Assembly (NCBI GenBank): GCA_963693285.1 | Contig: OY848924.1 | Span: forward strand, 7,984,400 to 8,048,399 | Reading direction: 5' to 3' | DNA length: 64,000 nucleotides | Source: Xestospongia muta | Lineage: Eukaryota > Porifera > Demospongiae > Haplosclerida > Petrosiidae | Part shown: positions 13,101 to 25,253 of the stretch, piece after piece | Layout: every line of letters starts with the position of its first letter | Numbering within the stretch: the first letter of the stretch is position 1 | Translations under genes and position numbers: made by a program | Notes under the pieces: model-generated | The model's input: only the letters and a program-made list of their open reading frames with translations | What the model was told of the DNA's origin: nothing | Databases searched by the model: none

Positions 13101-14793
13101 ACCAAACCTGTGCTATTACTCTATTGATCAGTTCATTGCTGTATTGTTACCATAGCAACATATTTGACTGTTCCCACATAATGGACAAAGAGAGTTAGGG
13201 AGGGAGGGAGAGTGTGTTGTTTAGGTGACATTGTTGATTGTTCCTCTCTTTATTAGGAGAAGGTTGTTGATGAGAAGGAGAGGGTTATGGTGACAGTGAA
13301 ACTTGTAAACACCTGGAGTGAAAAACTTAAGACAGTAAGCATTGTTATCATGTGACTATCATGTGACATCAACAGATAGGACAATGATCATTTTCTTTAG
13401 TTCTAGTGTAAAATTATATCAATTGATTATAGAAGAATGTGTGGTACTTTATTGCTAACTCATTATCCTATGAAGTTGTACCATTTAAGAGGATTTTGTT
13501 TTTAATATGGTTTAGTAATTGCTTTCATTTGATGTGTTTAGTGTCACTCTCTTAATGTTACTCCTACTCTACATGTTGTGTGTTGATTTAATAAGACAAA
13601 CAAAACATTATACATTTATAGAGAATATAAGTGTGTCAGTCTGCCTTCTAATATAGTCAATAGGTACAACAATAACATCACACTCTATTTCTCATCTCTT
13701 CCTGTATCTGTGCCAATACAGAACATTGTAGCATTCTTATCTAGTAGAGAGGATACAAAAAAGTATTGTGTTCAAATGTGGGGCAAAAGATATGAGTGTT
13801 GGTAGTCAGCACAATGTTTAGACTAGAGATATAGTAACTGTACTTCCTTTTTGATTCTATCAATTCTCTTTTGTTGAATATTTGAATAGCCTCTATTGAA
13901 GTATGTTATTAAATGAAGTGAGTACATTTTTCAGTTTAAATTGTTGAATTATGACAAAAGAGATTGTTAATTTAAGAGATTTGTGGGCATGCTCATAGTT
14001 TTAATCAAAACTGTCCATTAACTGTTTGTCCATCTATTCTCTAACTGTCCACAGAATCACTCTATCGTGGCACTAACAGAGCTTACATCATCACTTCATT
14101 CAGCTGTTATCTCTATTCTATCTTCCTCTACTGATCAACAAGAACGTCAGCAAGGACATCTCTCGTCATCATTGTATTATGTACAAGGAGGAAAAGGTAC
14201 ATTGTGAGTAAGTGATCCCATCAAAGTATAACATTTTTGTTGTAGTTTTTAACGCCATTGTTGTTGCCTGTCTCCGTCACGTCCGTCAAACATTGGAACA
14301 TCACTTACCTCTTCCTCCTGTTACTCAATCAACCAACAAGTAAAAATTGTATATGTATGTCATGTGGTCTATGAGGGTATTTCATCAGAAAAGAGGCTAT
14401 CCCTAATAACCATACCAAGTAGTCCCTGCGATAAGATATTATAGTAAACATATCTACTCCCTAGTTGGTCTGACACAATGACTATAGTAAACAATTTCAG
14501 TATCAGGATGTCATAACCAGATGTTTACTTCCTCTTCCACCCACTCATTGTAGACTTACTTTGCCTTCTTCACTCAAAAAGTGGAGGCGTTTGAGTCTTA
14601 TTGTCAAGTCTTATTTAACTGCTTTTTTACAAGTAAGTGGGCAGTCCTTCCTGTGGTACACCAGGGTACTATTAAGTAGACCACATCCTGTGCCGGGGGA
14701 GGATGGGTGGTCCCCTCTTAGAGTCAATGATCTATTATAAACATGCAGTGTGTTATTGTTGATTTACTAGCCTACGTTGTCTGCAAAAGTGTC

Positions 14794-14827
<34 letters not shown>

Positions 14828-16876
14828 AATATTGTCATTGGAGGTCACAATTACTTTCTGCTTGTCCAATACTTTATTATTCATCCATTTATCTTACCAT
14901 CTGTCCATTTATTTTACTATTCATCCTTTAGTTACTGAAGGGTGTGACTGATGTCAGTATGGTTTGTGCTCTACTACGTCATATTGAACACCTTTGGGTC
15001 TACTATTGTTGTTTTCCAAAGTTATCTCGACTCCTCGGTAAATTACTAATAAATGTATGGAGTGAAGGCAGAGAAGAAGCTGCTGTAATTGCCTTTCTGA
15101 TCTTGCGGAAAATTTACTTGTCCTTCAATGAACACAAAAAACAACAAACATTAAAAGTATGCATCTATTTAATGAGTTATTCATCCATTCCTCCACTAGC
15201 AACTATATCTCTCCTATATTCGTAACAGTCGATTCACTTCAGCTTCAGCTCTTCCTCGTATTCGTTTTATGTGTGGGTGTCTTGTTGACTTCCTCTCCTT
15301 ATCACATGACCATGCCTACCAACTCATATTTGTCTACACTCGCCAACTGGCAAACCAACTTCGAACTGCTTATTCCAGCAAGGAAGTTGCCATAGCAACG
15401 TGGCCATTTATTCACTCTCTTGAACTCTTTACAGCTGTTTTATCTTGTTACACCAGTGATGTTCTCTCTCCTTTAATATATCCTGTCACTCAAGTAGCCT
15501 TAGGAGTTGTCCAAGTACTACCTTCTACTGCTCATGTTCCTACACGACTACATATTGTAAGGATGTTACTCACTGTTGCCACGGAAACCAATACGTATAT
15601 TCCACTTGCTCCTATACTTCTTGAGGTTAGTAATTTTCATTATTTGTCCCCATTGCACCATTGTCTCAATATCTCCATTGTCCTATTACCTCCATTGTCT
15701 CAATATCTCCATTGTCCTATTACCTCCATTGTCCTATTAGCTCTATTACACTCATGTCTCTATTAGTCCCCACTGCTTGCTCCATTATCTCCATTATTAC
15801 CTGTTGCTCCATCCTCTATACTCTCCTCCATTAAACCATTCCATTAGTCTAGTCCATTAATGTGATAATTCTAGCTGAATTAACGCACGCATTGTGTATA
15901 ATTGACTCAACAGCTGCCAAAGGGAGTACTTTATGTTTTCTGTCTGTCCTATTTCTTAGATTTTGGAGACACAGTCGTGTAATGTGTCACACAAAACAAC
16001 CACTGGCAAACCACCAAATTTACAATGTACACTGAAGTTCAAGAAAGGCCAACTTGGTACAAGAGGAACGCAAGTATGTACTGACAACTTCCTCCTTAAC
16101 TGTTGCTATGTCCCTAACAGAGTGCAGTTCTCAATATGACAATCGAACTATTACTTAGACTGCTAGCAACTCATTCTCATCTCATTAGCTTTCCAGAGAT
16201 GGTCTTTCCTACAACTATTAGGGTAACTATAATATCTTTGATATCATGACCACATATATTATTATTACAGATACGTAAAGTAATAAAGAGTACACCAGTG
16301 ACTTGGTTGAAACATCACCTCAAACAACTAGTAGACAAAGTACAGTTTTACCATACAATTGTAATAAGTCTGTGTGTATTCACCATATATGGTGTTATTA
16401 TATGCTTTGATACCATTTAATATATATATTGTAGACAGAGGAAGTCAGTAAGCATATTATGACAGATCGTGCTACCCTACCATTCTCTCCTAAAGACTCT
16501 GAACAAATTGTAAGTTTATCTGATATATTTACAAGATGTTAACTTTATTTTTATAGATTAGTTGGGAACGAGAGCGCAAACAAGAACACAATCCATTAAC
16601 TAAATTCTTAGAAACTTGGGAGAAGGTCCAGCAACAAACAGCAGATCAAAGTGAAAAAGAAGACAATAAAGATGAAGTAGAAGATGGCAGAGAAATAGAG
16701 GTTTGTTATTTATAGCACTTATGTATTTTATTATATTTTAGGAGAAGAGATATAATCGTAAAAGAAAGTCTCAGACTAGCAATTATAAAACAATTAAAAG
16801 AATGCCAATAAATGAATGGAAAGAGGAGGAAGAAGACATTGTTAAGGATTTTGAACTTTCATCTGATGAAAACTAG
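10187..16876 (+). CDS. NOC2L: nucleolar complex protein 2 homologue
   Basis: A ribosome-biogenesis factor of the Noc2 family, acting in nucleolar export of pre-60S particles; vertebrate NOC2L also binds p53 and histones. The ATG at 10187 opens [11 protein letters not shown]. The third coding exon has the family signature [20 protein letters not shown] followed by a Glu-rich acidic tract. After a 2,325-bp intron (10931-13255), further exons carry the Noc2 body: [51 protein letters not shown] (15204-15625), [21 protein letters not shown] and a terminal region ending ELSSDEN. The stop is at 16874-16876. Two introns hold simple repeats: a CA tract at 14795-14826 and the 60-bp satellite. Confidence 0.92.
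10931..13255 (+). other. large NOC2L intron
   Basis: This 2.3-kb intron is about forty times the local norm. It contains the eight-copy 60-bp tandem repeat and several hundred bases of unique AT-rich DNA. No open frame in it looks like a real protein and no RNA gene was recognised. Confidence 0.7.
11312..11790. repeat. eight-copy 60-bp tandem repeat with alternating unit types
   Basis: Units begin CATCAGTACTTAC at about 11321, 11381, 11441, 11501, 11561, 11621, 11680 and 11739. Each contains CCTAGGATAGCTACCATTAG. The block after TTAC alternates between TGCAGTAACC and CACAGTGACC for the first six units, so a 120-bp dimer was probably the unit of amplification. The last two or three units are diverged or shortened by one base. 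A related single copy on the opposite strand lies in a UBE4B intron at about 45800-45895. Confidence 0.92.
14793..14826. repeat. (CA)n microsatellite in a NOC2L intron
   Basis: About 17 CA dinucleotides, in the intron before the exon starting with LLKGVTDVS. Confidence 0.9.
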
Positions 16877-17029
16877 CAAATAGAGCATGTTTATGCGCAA
16901 TTCTTTATTATTACAATAAAATTGAACTTACTGTACATGGACAATATGTACATAATAGTATATGACACAATATTATATGTACATAATATAATATGTGGAC
17001 ACAATACTACATGTACCAGTAGTGCCATA

Positions 17030-20000
17030 TTAAATAGATTTGTAACTAGCTGCATCTTGTTCATCTAATTCTAATAGTTTCCCTGGTATGTACATAATAT
17101 CAACTAACCACTCTCCTCCATTTAACAAGACAGTGTTCCAATAACGACCATATTGTCCACGATGGAGAGAGCATGGAAGACCCAAATGATCTGATAACAC
17201 TTTATATAGTAGGCTACGATGTTGAAATGTTCCTTTGTGTATTGTCCCCAGTGGAACCAGAGGAGAATGACTAGCGACTTGAGTCTCGGCTAATGGTAGT
17301 TCAAATTGGAAGTTAGTGCTCCGCCCAACAGCTCCACCCATTACTTGTGATACATAACTATGTAGTGAGATATCTTATACTAGCAGTCACATATATACTT
17401 ACATTGCTAATCTCTCAGCTTGTTCTCGTACTGATGTCAGAGGTTGTATGTGTGTTTGTACATGAGTGATGTGCTCCCACAGACCTTCATCAGGAGGAAG
17501 AAGCCAGTCTGTTGGGTGTGGTTGTTCAGTCTCCTCCTCTAAGTCAGTTATTTGCACTTCATTTGGTTTGTCTCCCTTCCCTTTTTTACTATACACAAAA
17601 TGATGTAAGTAAAATAGCTGGAGTCCATACTTTTTAGTTGTAGTTTGAGCTTGAGTCTGTCGACTACTCTTAGATTGTCCTACTTGTCCTACAGATACCT
17701 CTAACAGAGACTCCTCCCTTCCAGCCACACCCTCTTCATTCCCCACTGTTGGAGGAGGAGAGGGGAGTGGTTGATTTAACAGGGATACTGTCAATACAGG
17801 TCTAACAAATGACAATTATTTGCCTATCAAATATCATACCATGTACCTGTTTAAAGTTGGTGTTTGAGAGATAATGTCTTCTAAAGATGTGAACCCTTTC
17901 TTAGCTTCTGCCATACCCATATCCCAGAATTCAATTCCTATTAGGGTATCTTGAGGTGATAGAGACCCAGTTATATAATATTTAGCTGCAGGACTACCAG
18001 ATAATAGACGTTTTATTGCTAATTGTGAGTATTCTTGTATTTCTCTATGATTAGTCTCCTTTGATAATTTCTCTAATGTCTCCAGTCCTCTAAATATAAG
18101 AGAAATTAATTAAATTCATTCATTAAAATGGCATACTTTTTTCTAAAGACTGCATCCGTTATTTTCTTATTCTGTACTAGTACTGATAGAGCCCAAGTAG
18201 CACAGCGTGATATCTGAACGTGACTGGATAGAACTAGACCAAGTAATACATCTATCTTCTCCATAGGAAACTAAAAGACAATATCAATAATATACCTGTT
18301 ATAGTAACCAGACTGACCTGTTCTCTGGCCATAGAGTCCATAGCTAATAACGCTAAAGCTTCAACACTGGTACTAACTACACGAGCATCAGTGTGAGATA
18401 TACAGTCTACTAAACCAGTTATTGCACCTTGTTCTACCAGTTCCAATCTTAGTGAACCTAATGTATTGCACATGTAAAGTATTAGTCCATTCATTCATTC
18501 ATTCTTACAATTTGAGGCCATACTAATAATACAACTAGCAGCATACACACAACAAGATGCTTCTTTCTCAGATAACAAGTTGACTAAAGACTCAAGACCT
18601 CCGGCTTCTTCACCCACCAAACTGAGATCAATAAAAGGAGACATGAAATGTATCATTTTACTTACTTGGCATTAGCTTGAGCCTCCCAAATCTCTGCCGA
18701 TAATGTTTGTACAGCTGCTGAACGTACAGCTGCACTTGTGTGTTGCAGTAGTTGAACTAAAGTGGCTATGCCTCCTTCTCTTCCAACACGTTGACGACTG
18801 CTAGCTAAAGCAGAGAGTGATGTTAGCACTTCACAAGAAGCAATAAGGACTGCTTCATCCTATATGTGTGTATGGCGTATGTAAATAGGACAATGGTAGT
18901 TCTACTTGAGATGTGAGGAGATCCAGGAAGACTTTCTCTGCATCTTGTTCATGTAGTATTTTTTGACTGACTGGATCTTGTGATGATCGTGCTAAAGCTA
19001 GTGTCTGATTTAATGGATAAATAGAAAGGTTAGTGGATAAATAGAGAAGTAAATGGATAAATAGATATGAACAAATGGACACATAGTTTTAAATTGATAG
19101 ATAGAGAAGGTTCACTTACTGCTTTTGTCTTCATTTGTGGTAACTGAGAATTACGAATACTTTCAAGTAATCGTTGAAGACAATCTGACGAGTGAAGCGC
19201 CTCCATTCCTCCTTCCTCCACAAGACAAAGTGATAGGACATCAATAGCTAAAACATGTAAATCACCCCATTCCTATTAAATGGATGAATGCATTGATGAA
19301 TGGATGGATGGACAGATGAATGGATGGATTGAAAGATGAATGAATTGATGGATAAATATAAGAATGGATTTTACCTTATTATTTAAAAATTCTGTTATTT
19401 TTTTCAATCCCTCTGCATCTTTAAATGCCACTCTACATTGTCCTATATAATACAACATATTAATACAGTGTGAATTATCTACTGACCATCTCGTAGACAA
19501 TGCTCCAATGTATATAAGGTCAGCTCCTGTATCTCAGCATACTCAGAATCTAACAGCGATAGTAGCTGAGGAAACCCTATATATAACAATGGAGAAAATA
19601 AGAGATATAGTTTTCTTAATAAACTACCATTTGCTTCAGCAACAAAGGTTCTGCTTGAATGATGATTAGTTAATAGAGACAACCCCTTAATACTGTTCTT
19701 AATAACATCACAGTCTCCGTGAGACACAAGTTGAAGAAGATATGAACATACTCCTTCTTCTTGAAGTCGTTGTTTGAATGTAAACTCTTCTATATGTGGA
19801 TGGAGCCTGTTACTATGGGGTTATAATATACCTGCTAATTGAGACACAATGAAAGACGCCTTTTCAAGAATAACCAACTCTTCTGTATCATGTGATGATC
19901 ATGTGATAATCATGTGAAAATCATCTTATTTAATACTTACCATCAGGTTTGAGCATTTTTAAAAGTGGTGACACACAGTTCACTTGTAACAATGATCGAC

Positions 20001-20451
20001 GTACTGATACTAATAAAGATACTTTATATATAGCAAGATATTATGGTAACTTACTGTTTGGTATCATAACTGCTAAACAAAGAATAGAACAAGCACAGAT
20101 AGTCTTGTCTGTAGAACTTAGTAACTGCACAAGACGTTGTGCTACACCTAGTCTATGTGCTTCTAAACAGTTCTGTTCAGCTGAAAAGAGAGATTATATG
20201 TGTGTGTGTAAGAGAAGTCAACAGTTAATTAGCGAACTAACATTTCTCTATGTGTTTCTGTAGTGCTTGACATGCTTTACAAACTATTGTTTGTTCTGGT
20301 GAGTCTAACATTAACACGACTGTCTTTGGATCTTTGGCATTGATTTCAAATTGTTGGAACTTCTAAAAGTGAAAGCGACAGTTTAGTATTCAGTAGAATA
20401 GTCACTGACCTCGTCTAGTACAGGCTTGTCTTCTTTCTTTCCCTTTGGCAT
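17030..20451 (-). CDS. ARMC3: armadillo-repeat protein 3 (ARMC3), ciliary/flagellar
   Basis: Many small exons on the minus strand from MPKGKKEDKPVLDE (ATG at 20451) to the stop at 17030. The N-terminal two thirds consist of armadillo repeats, visible as leucine-rich helical exons (for example LLSLLDSEYAEIQELTLYTL and ITGLVDCISHTDARVVSTS). After a Ser/Gln-rich linker, the C-terminus is the EDR1/ARMC3 transglutaminase-like domain: HRSLLYKVLSDHLGLPCSLH, RGQYGRYWN, then LVDIMYIPGKLLEL. Human ARMC3 has the same order and similar motifs. In vertebrates ARMC3 is needed for sperm flagella. An X-box-like word at 20501-20514 lies 50 bp upstream of the start. Several introns hold GGAT-type repeats and one holds three TCATGTGA words. 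The catalytic triad of the C-terminal domain was not verified. Confidence 0.9.
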
Positions 20452-20500
20452 CTCAATCTATCAGTACAGAACAAGTTCCCTCTCTTTTTGATGTATTTTG

Positions 20501-20514
20501 GTTGCCATAGATAC
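20501..20514 (-). promoter_or_regulatory. X-box-like (RFX) site upstream of ARMC3
   Basis: GTTGCCATAGATAC matches 13 of 14 positions of the RFX consensus RYYNCCATRGNRAC and lies 50 bp before the ARMC3 start codon. RFX factors control ciliary genes in animals. Similar words are common across this window, so the assignment is tentative. Confidence 0.45.
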
Positions 20515-20615
20515 GAATTAATTTTGAAGGAGGGGCTAATTAACAATAATTAATTTTATTAACAATAAATCTGATGATTCACAAAAAATCAAAAAAGTAA
20601 TAAGTTTTTCTCTAT

Positions 20616-21907
20616 CTATTCGTTATTATGTCCACCAGTACTACTTCCCTCTACATCAACATGACCTCCTATCTCATTATAGGCACTTTGACCTGTGACA
20701 AAGAGAGAAAATTTAAAAACATGATGTAATATAAAAAATGATATACCTCTGAAATAATCGAAGAAATTAAAGCTTCCATTTCTTTGATAAAGGACAAACA
20801 CACTAAACATTACAGACACTGGCTATGGATAAAAGAGGAGGGACATTAGTCCATCCTCATACCCATACTCAATAACATAGGAATAGAAACTTACCTTAAT
20901 AAGTAAATTGATGATTACCATACTATAAACACAAGTTAAGGACACAAATAATAACTCAACAATACATCAATTAATTGTTTAATCTAAACATCTAACCTGT
21001 CCATTCATCACTTTCCATTCATTACTTAATATTTATTATTAACCACCAGATGGTATTACCACATAACTTGTTATGACACACACACATAATGAAAATAATA
21101 ACTCAACAATATATACACACACAATGAGGATACGCTGCACCAAATTTACCAATATCATTGAATGTCATTATGTCCCAATACACACCTAACATGATGATGT
21201 CAACAAGACAAGAGAATGCCAAGACAAAAATAAACTAAGAATGAAAAAAAAAATATTGACATTGAGGATCAGTCAGTATGCTTGAAATACTCACCACTAA
21301 AACAGGTTCTAGTGAGGTTTTGTCTCGTGATGACCAGATGCCAACTAACACTACAACAAGATGAGTGTAGAAAAAAGCTTCAGCAATACCTTCCCCCAAC
21401 AAAGCACTAGGATGAGAGTGGAATGGTTAGGATTATCAGTAAATAAACATTTTCACATTTGACAATATCATCTAGTCTCTAGTTACTAAAATAAATGTTA
21501 CCAGCTATAACATCAAGTAAATTAAAAAAAATCAATTGTCAAGTTTGTTGTGTATATGTTATATAACTAGATACAATAAAAATATGCTTTTATTAACTCA
21601 CAGAGCTGACAAAGTGAAGTGAAGAAAAGCTGCAACCTATTGGTGCAAATACAGTCATAATTTAGCAATGTTATTTCTCTGAATTAAGATAACTTACTAT
21701 TAGAGGTATCACTGGCAAGGTTAAATTAAGAGTAGCTCTCGGCATATTTGCTACAGCAGGTGATCGTGGAAGTGAGTGATTAATATTCTGAATATTACCA
21801 AAAAATGAGATCCGAGGCTGTTCACTAGTGTCACATGACATCTGATCATGATGAGGCGGAGGTGGGACATTCCAGTTTTGATAGTTCGAATTAGACGGAG
21901 AGCTCAT
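20616..21907 (-). CDS. AGTRAP: AGTRAP-like four-pass membrane protein
   Basis: Homologue of the type-1 angiotensin II receptor-associated protein, a small multi-pass ER/Golgi/plasma-membrane protein. Exons include 21698-21907, 21602-21636, 21295-21406 and one starting at 21234. Hydrophobic segments are LNLTLPVIPLIVAAFLHFTL, HLVVVLVGIW, FIFVLAFSCLVDIIMLGVYW and MVIINLLIKPVSVMFSVFVL. Motifs matching human AGTRAP are VGIWSSRDKTSLEP, DIGKFGAAMVIINLLIKP and the tail word QSAYNEIGG (human DRSAYQTI). No angiotensin system is expected in a sponge, so the ancestral role must differ. The start is uncertain: the ATG at 21907 gives a Pro/Ser-rich extension of about 54 residues, while the ATG at 21745 (MPRATLNL) aligns with the human N-terminus. 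Confidence 0.82.
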
Positions 21908-22279
21908 TGCTCGAGTTTGCAAATATCTCTCTTCTATCACAAATCAACAATGTTCAGTTACATTATCACATGTTAGCGTAGTATAACTGCTAACCTAACC
22001 AGGTGCCTACGTGTCTATTCTGTTATAGTTCTCAACTACATAGAACTGAATACCTAGAATAGACTAACAATATTGTTGTATTAAATGTCCAAAGTTTAAG
22101 AACAATAACACATTAGCAGAGCTGGTGTACATGCAATGATTGGATGCATTGCACGTGTTAAAATAAGCAGTACAATAATTTATTATGATACAATAATTGA
22201 TACCAATGTAATGGCTATAATTCTTAAGAAGCAATAAAGATCAAGAAATTATGAGAATAGGAAAAAAAGGGCAGTAGTG

Positions 22280-23657
22280 TTACATTGGTAAGAGGTTGTC
22301 ATCTTTCTCTTCATCTGTTTCCTCGTCTGTCTCTGCTGAAAAGGGAGGAGCTGGGGGTTTCTATGGAAACAAGAAAACAACATTATATTTTACAATTGTA
22401 TTATTTGGGATAAACACAGGATGAAATGCAGAATAATAGGATGCCAGAACTATTGTTACTCACATATCTAGAGGGTGGAACAGATTCACCACTTCGACAC
22501 ATTAAATCACATCCATCCTATTATATAATAAATAGAGATGTACATCAAATCTACTATAGTACATGTGTTATATAAAAATAGAGATGTACATCAAATCTAT
22601 AATAGTACATGTGTTATAGACTTACAGCTTCCAAGTTGCCAAACTCTCTATAAACATTGACCAATGGGATTTGTTCAAAACCTTTAGAACCAAGAAAGAA
22701 TCTTTTGTACAAGAACCCTAATATCATAGCAATCATCCACAAGACAACAAGACAGGCCATACTAAGAGAGGACTTCATAATATTTGTCCATATTTATTTA
22801 CTAGTTCACTTACATTATCAATATGATATCTCCGGGAGTCAGTTGTGAACCACAAACTTGTTTTGATGCAACAGTGAATAAATAATAACAAAGATCATCG
22901 TCACGATTTTCCTCAAGAAATTGTATATGTCCCTTAGAAATATAACAATGATATTGAAAGTAATAAAGATCAACTAAAGAATAACTTTACTAACAGATAA
23001 CAAAACATCATAATGAAACTGTACCTTGCCAGATATCAGAGGATCACAAAGGAACACAATGCGACCTTTCCTTGGTTCCCTGCCACAATGACTGCCATAA
23101 CTGTCTCCTTGGGAATATGTTAGCTCCACCCACACATGATCATTAGCTAATAAAAAAAATTAATCTGGACTACATCTACAACATACTTACTTTCTGTTAC
23201 TTGAGAATTTGTTATCTTTCCTACACATCGAGCTTGGCCAGTACTACCATTAGCATAAATTTCATATTGCACTATACCGCACTTTGCTTTACTGTCAGGA
23301 TCTGGTTCAACACATATGCCAATCTTATATTTGTATGTTTTATCAGTATGAACACCAATGATATCATTACTGTGAAAAAAACAATTGTTATTTGCAACAG
23401 TACAATTAGTTCATACTATGACAATGTATATACATAGAGACCCACCAATTCAGTCATACATCCATTGATCTATCTATACATTTGTCCATTTGTCCTTTTA
23501 CTTACCTAATATATCCAATGTAAGACTTTAAATGTTTGTGTGTATCATTATGAGTTAGAGCAGCTGAACATGCTGGATCTACACGCAAAGATTCTATTAC
23601 AGAGACCCATCCTGACAAGACAATTAGTAGCAATAGAGACATCCCAGTAATAGCCAT
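22280..23657 (-). CDS. M6PR: cation-dependent mannose-6-phosphate receptor
   Basis: A type I membrane receptor that sorts lysosomal hydrolases at the trans-Golgi. The ATG at 23657 (MAITGMSLLLLIVLSGWVSV) starts a signal peptide. The luminal P-type lectin domain includes YKYKIGICVEPD, CGIVQYEIYANG and HVWVELTYSQGDSYGSHCG, the last aligning with YKGGDEYDNHCG of human CD-MPR, which supplies ligand-binding Glu, Tyr and disulphide Cys. A membrane segment (DIILISMACLVVLWMIAMIL) follows. The cytosolic tail is highly conserved: FFLGSKGFEQIPLVNVYREF, GNLEADGCDLMCRS, and a terminal acidic-dileucine signal DDNLLPM, the GGA/AP-1 sorting motif, which ends as in human DDHLLPM. It lies between AGTRAP-like and LRRC23 on the same strand. 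Confidence 0.93.
22531..22618. repeat. 46-bp direct duplication in an M6PR intron
   Basis: AATAGAGATGTACATCAAAT starts at 22531 and again at 22577; both copies end near GTACATGTGTTATA. Recent local tandem duplication. Confidence 0.85.
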
Positions 23658-23754
23658 TTTCGACACTATTAAACATGTGATTGTCACGCTCAGTGGGTGG
23701 GGCTCATAAATCAATTATAATAATAGTATTCATAGTTTGTTCATGGGGGTGTGG

Positions 23755-25204
23755 TCAGTTGTCTTCAACTTCTTCTGTTTGTCTTTGTGTATATATCTAT
23801 AAATAAATAAAAATAATAAAACTTAATTATTATTTTCTTACATCTTCAGCGTCGGCTCGTTCATCATTTGTAAACTGATCTTTATCTAATCTTTCCAGTT
23901 TTCTTAACCTTACTAATACCTCAACTCGATAGTCGTCCACTTCACCTATTGGACAATCTAGTACAAAATAATACTTCAATAATGATATTGCTAATATTGA
24001 GGAGTATAATTGTTAAGCAAGGCTAGCATTCATTATAATTTTTATTTTTTTACATACCAACTAAACTTAGTGCTCGAAGAAATCGCAAACAAATAAGTTT
24101 ATCAATTTCTTGAAGTTCAGCAACCTGGTTACTTCTATGAAATAATCAAGTATTTAGAAATAGTCCTTCTCATCAAATTATACCTCAAGTTAATATACTG
24201 TAGTGATTCTAATTTTTCTGTGAACCCATCTAAAGCAGTAATCCGGTTCTGTCTTAAATGTAATGTCGTCAATTGAGGAAATCCCTCTAATCCTGTTACA
24301 CTAGTGAGTTGATTAGATCCTGCAAATAACTGTCGTAGAGTGGGTATATTTAGATTAGATAAACTTGTTAATTGGTTGCCATGGAGATCAAGTATACGAA
24401 GAGAGGGAAGATTTTGATGCAAGAGGCCATTGAGGACTTGTATCTCGTTAACTAAACCCATTATAAAGGAGAGACATTATAATATATATAATATATTAAA
24501 CACATACATTACAATATATATAATACATTAAACACATACATTATAAAGGATAATATATATATATATATATTACATACAAGCTAAGTTGAGTGTCTCCAAC
24601 ATTGGATGGGCTATACCATCTGTGCTAGTAATATGATTATTAGAGAAACTGGCTACTTGAAGATATTGCAACTAAAACAATCAGAGCTCATTAATATATG
24701 AATTATTCATGATGTACCTCTCCTAAACGAGCTGATGTCAGCATGTTATGATCCACTCGTAGTGATAGGAGATGAGGTAGTGCATTAACAGCACTGATGT
24801 CACTAAGTTTGTTGTTTGAGAGATCCTGTGAATAATATTAGTCACATGATAATCACATGATCAGGCACATGACCTACCAAATAGCGGAGATGAACATAGC
24901 AATTTAAGACAGAAACATCAGTTAATTTTCTAAAAGAAAACAAAGATATGTGATATTCACGTGATTAAAATGAGTAATCGGACTTGTTCTTGAGGTCAAG
25001 TCGGATAAAAGCATGCGCGAGTCCATTGCCAGTTTTACAAAGTAAGGTAAGATTTTCACCAACAACTTCTCCAGTCAATGGATTATCAACCTCAAAAAAT
25101 ATATATTTAATTACTAAACCTTTTAAAGCTACATTATTTACCAATTCTTCATCTTCTGCTGGTTCCTCGCCTTCAACAATTTCCTCCTCTTCATCACTGG
25201 CCAT
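23755..25204 (-). CDS. LRRC23: leucine-rich-repeat protein 23, radial-spoke component
   Basis: An axonemal LRR protein, a component of the RS3 radial-spoke head region in vertebrate sperm. The ATG at 25204 starts an acidic stretch (MASDEEEEIVEGEEPAEDEE), then the diagnostic LTLLCKTGNGLAHAFIRLDL. Human LRRC23 has SLLCKTGNGLAHAYVKLEV. Several exons encode LRRs (LRILDLHGNQLTSLSNLNIP, FPQLTTLHLRQNRITALDGF, LESLQYINLRYN), and a final segment carries LERLDKDQFTNDERADAED. The stop is at 23755. Its start codon is only 49 bp from that of TBC1D24 on the other strand. An X-box-like word lies at 25216-25229. One intron carries two TCACATGA words at 11-bp spacing. Confidence 0.93.
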
Positions 25205-25215
25205 TTTATTGTTCA

Positions 25216-25229
25216 GTTACTATGACAAC
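25216..25229 (-). promoter_or_regulatory. X-box-like word in the LRRC23/TBC1D24 shared promoter
   Basis: GTTACTATGACAAC matches 12 of 14 positions of the RFX X-box consensus. It sits in the 49-bp gap between two divergent start codons, so it may lie in a 5' leader instead of a promoter. Confidence 0.35.
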
Positions 25230-25253
25230 TTACAGCCACACCCACCAGCTGGT

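Noticed and set aside
12819..13155. Plus-strand open frames in the large NOC2L intron
   Set aside because: Odd composition, no splice context, and no recognisable family.
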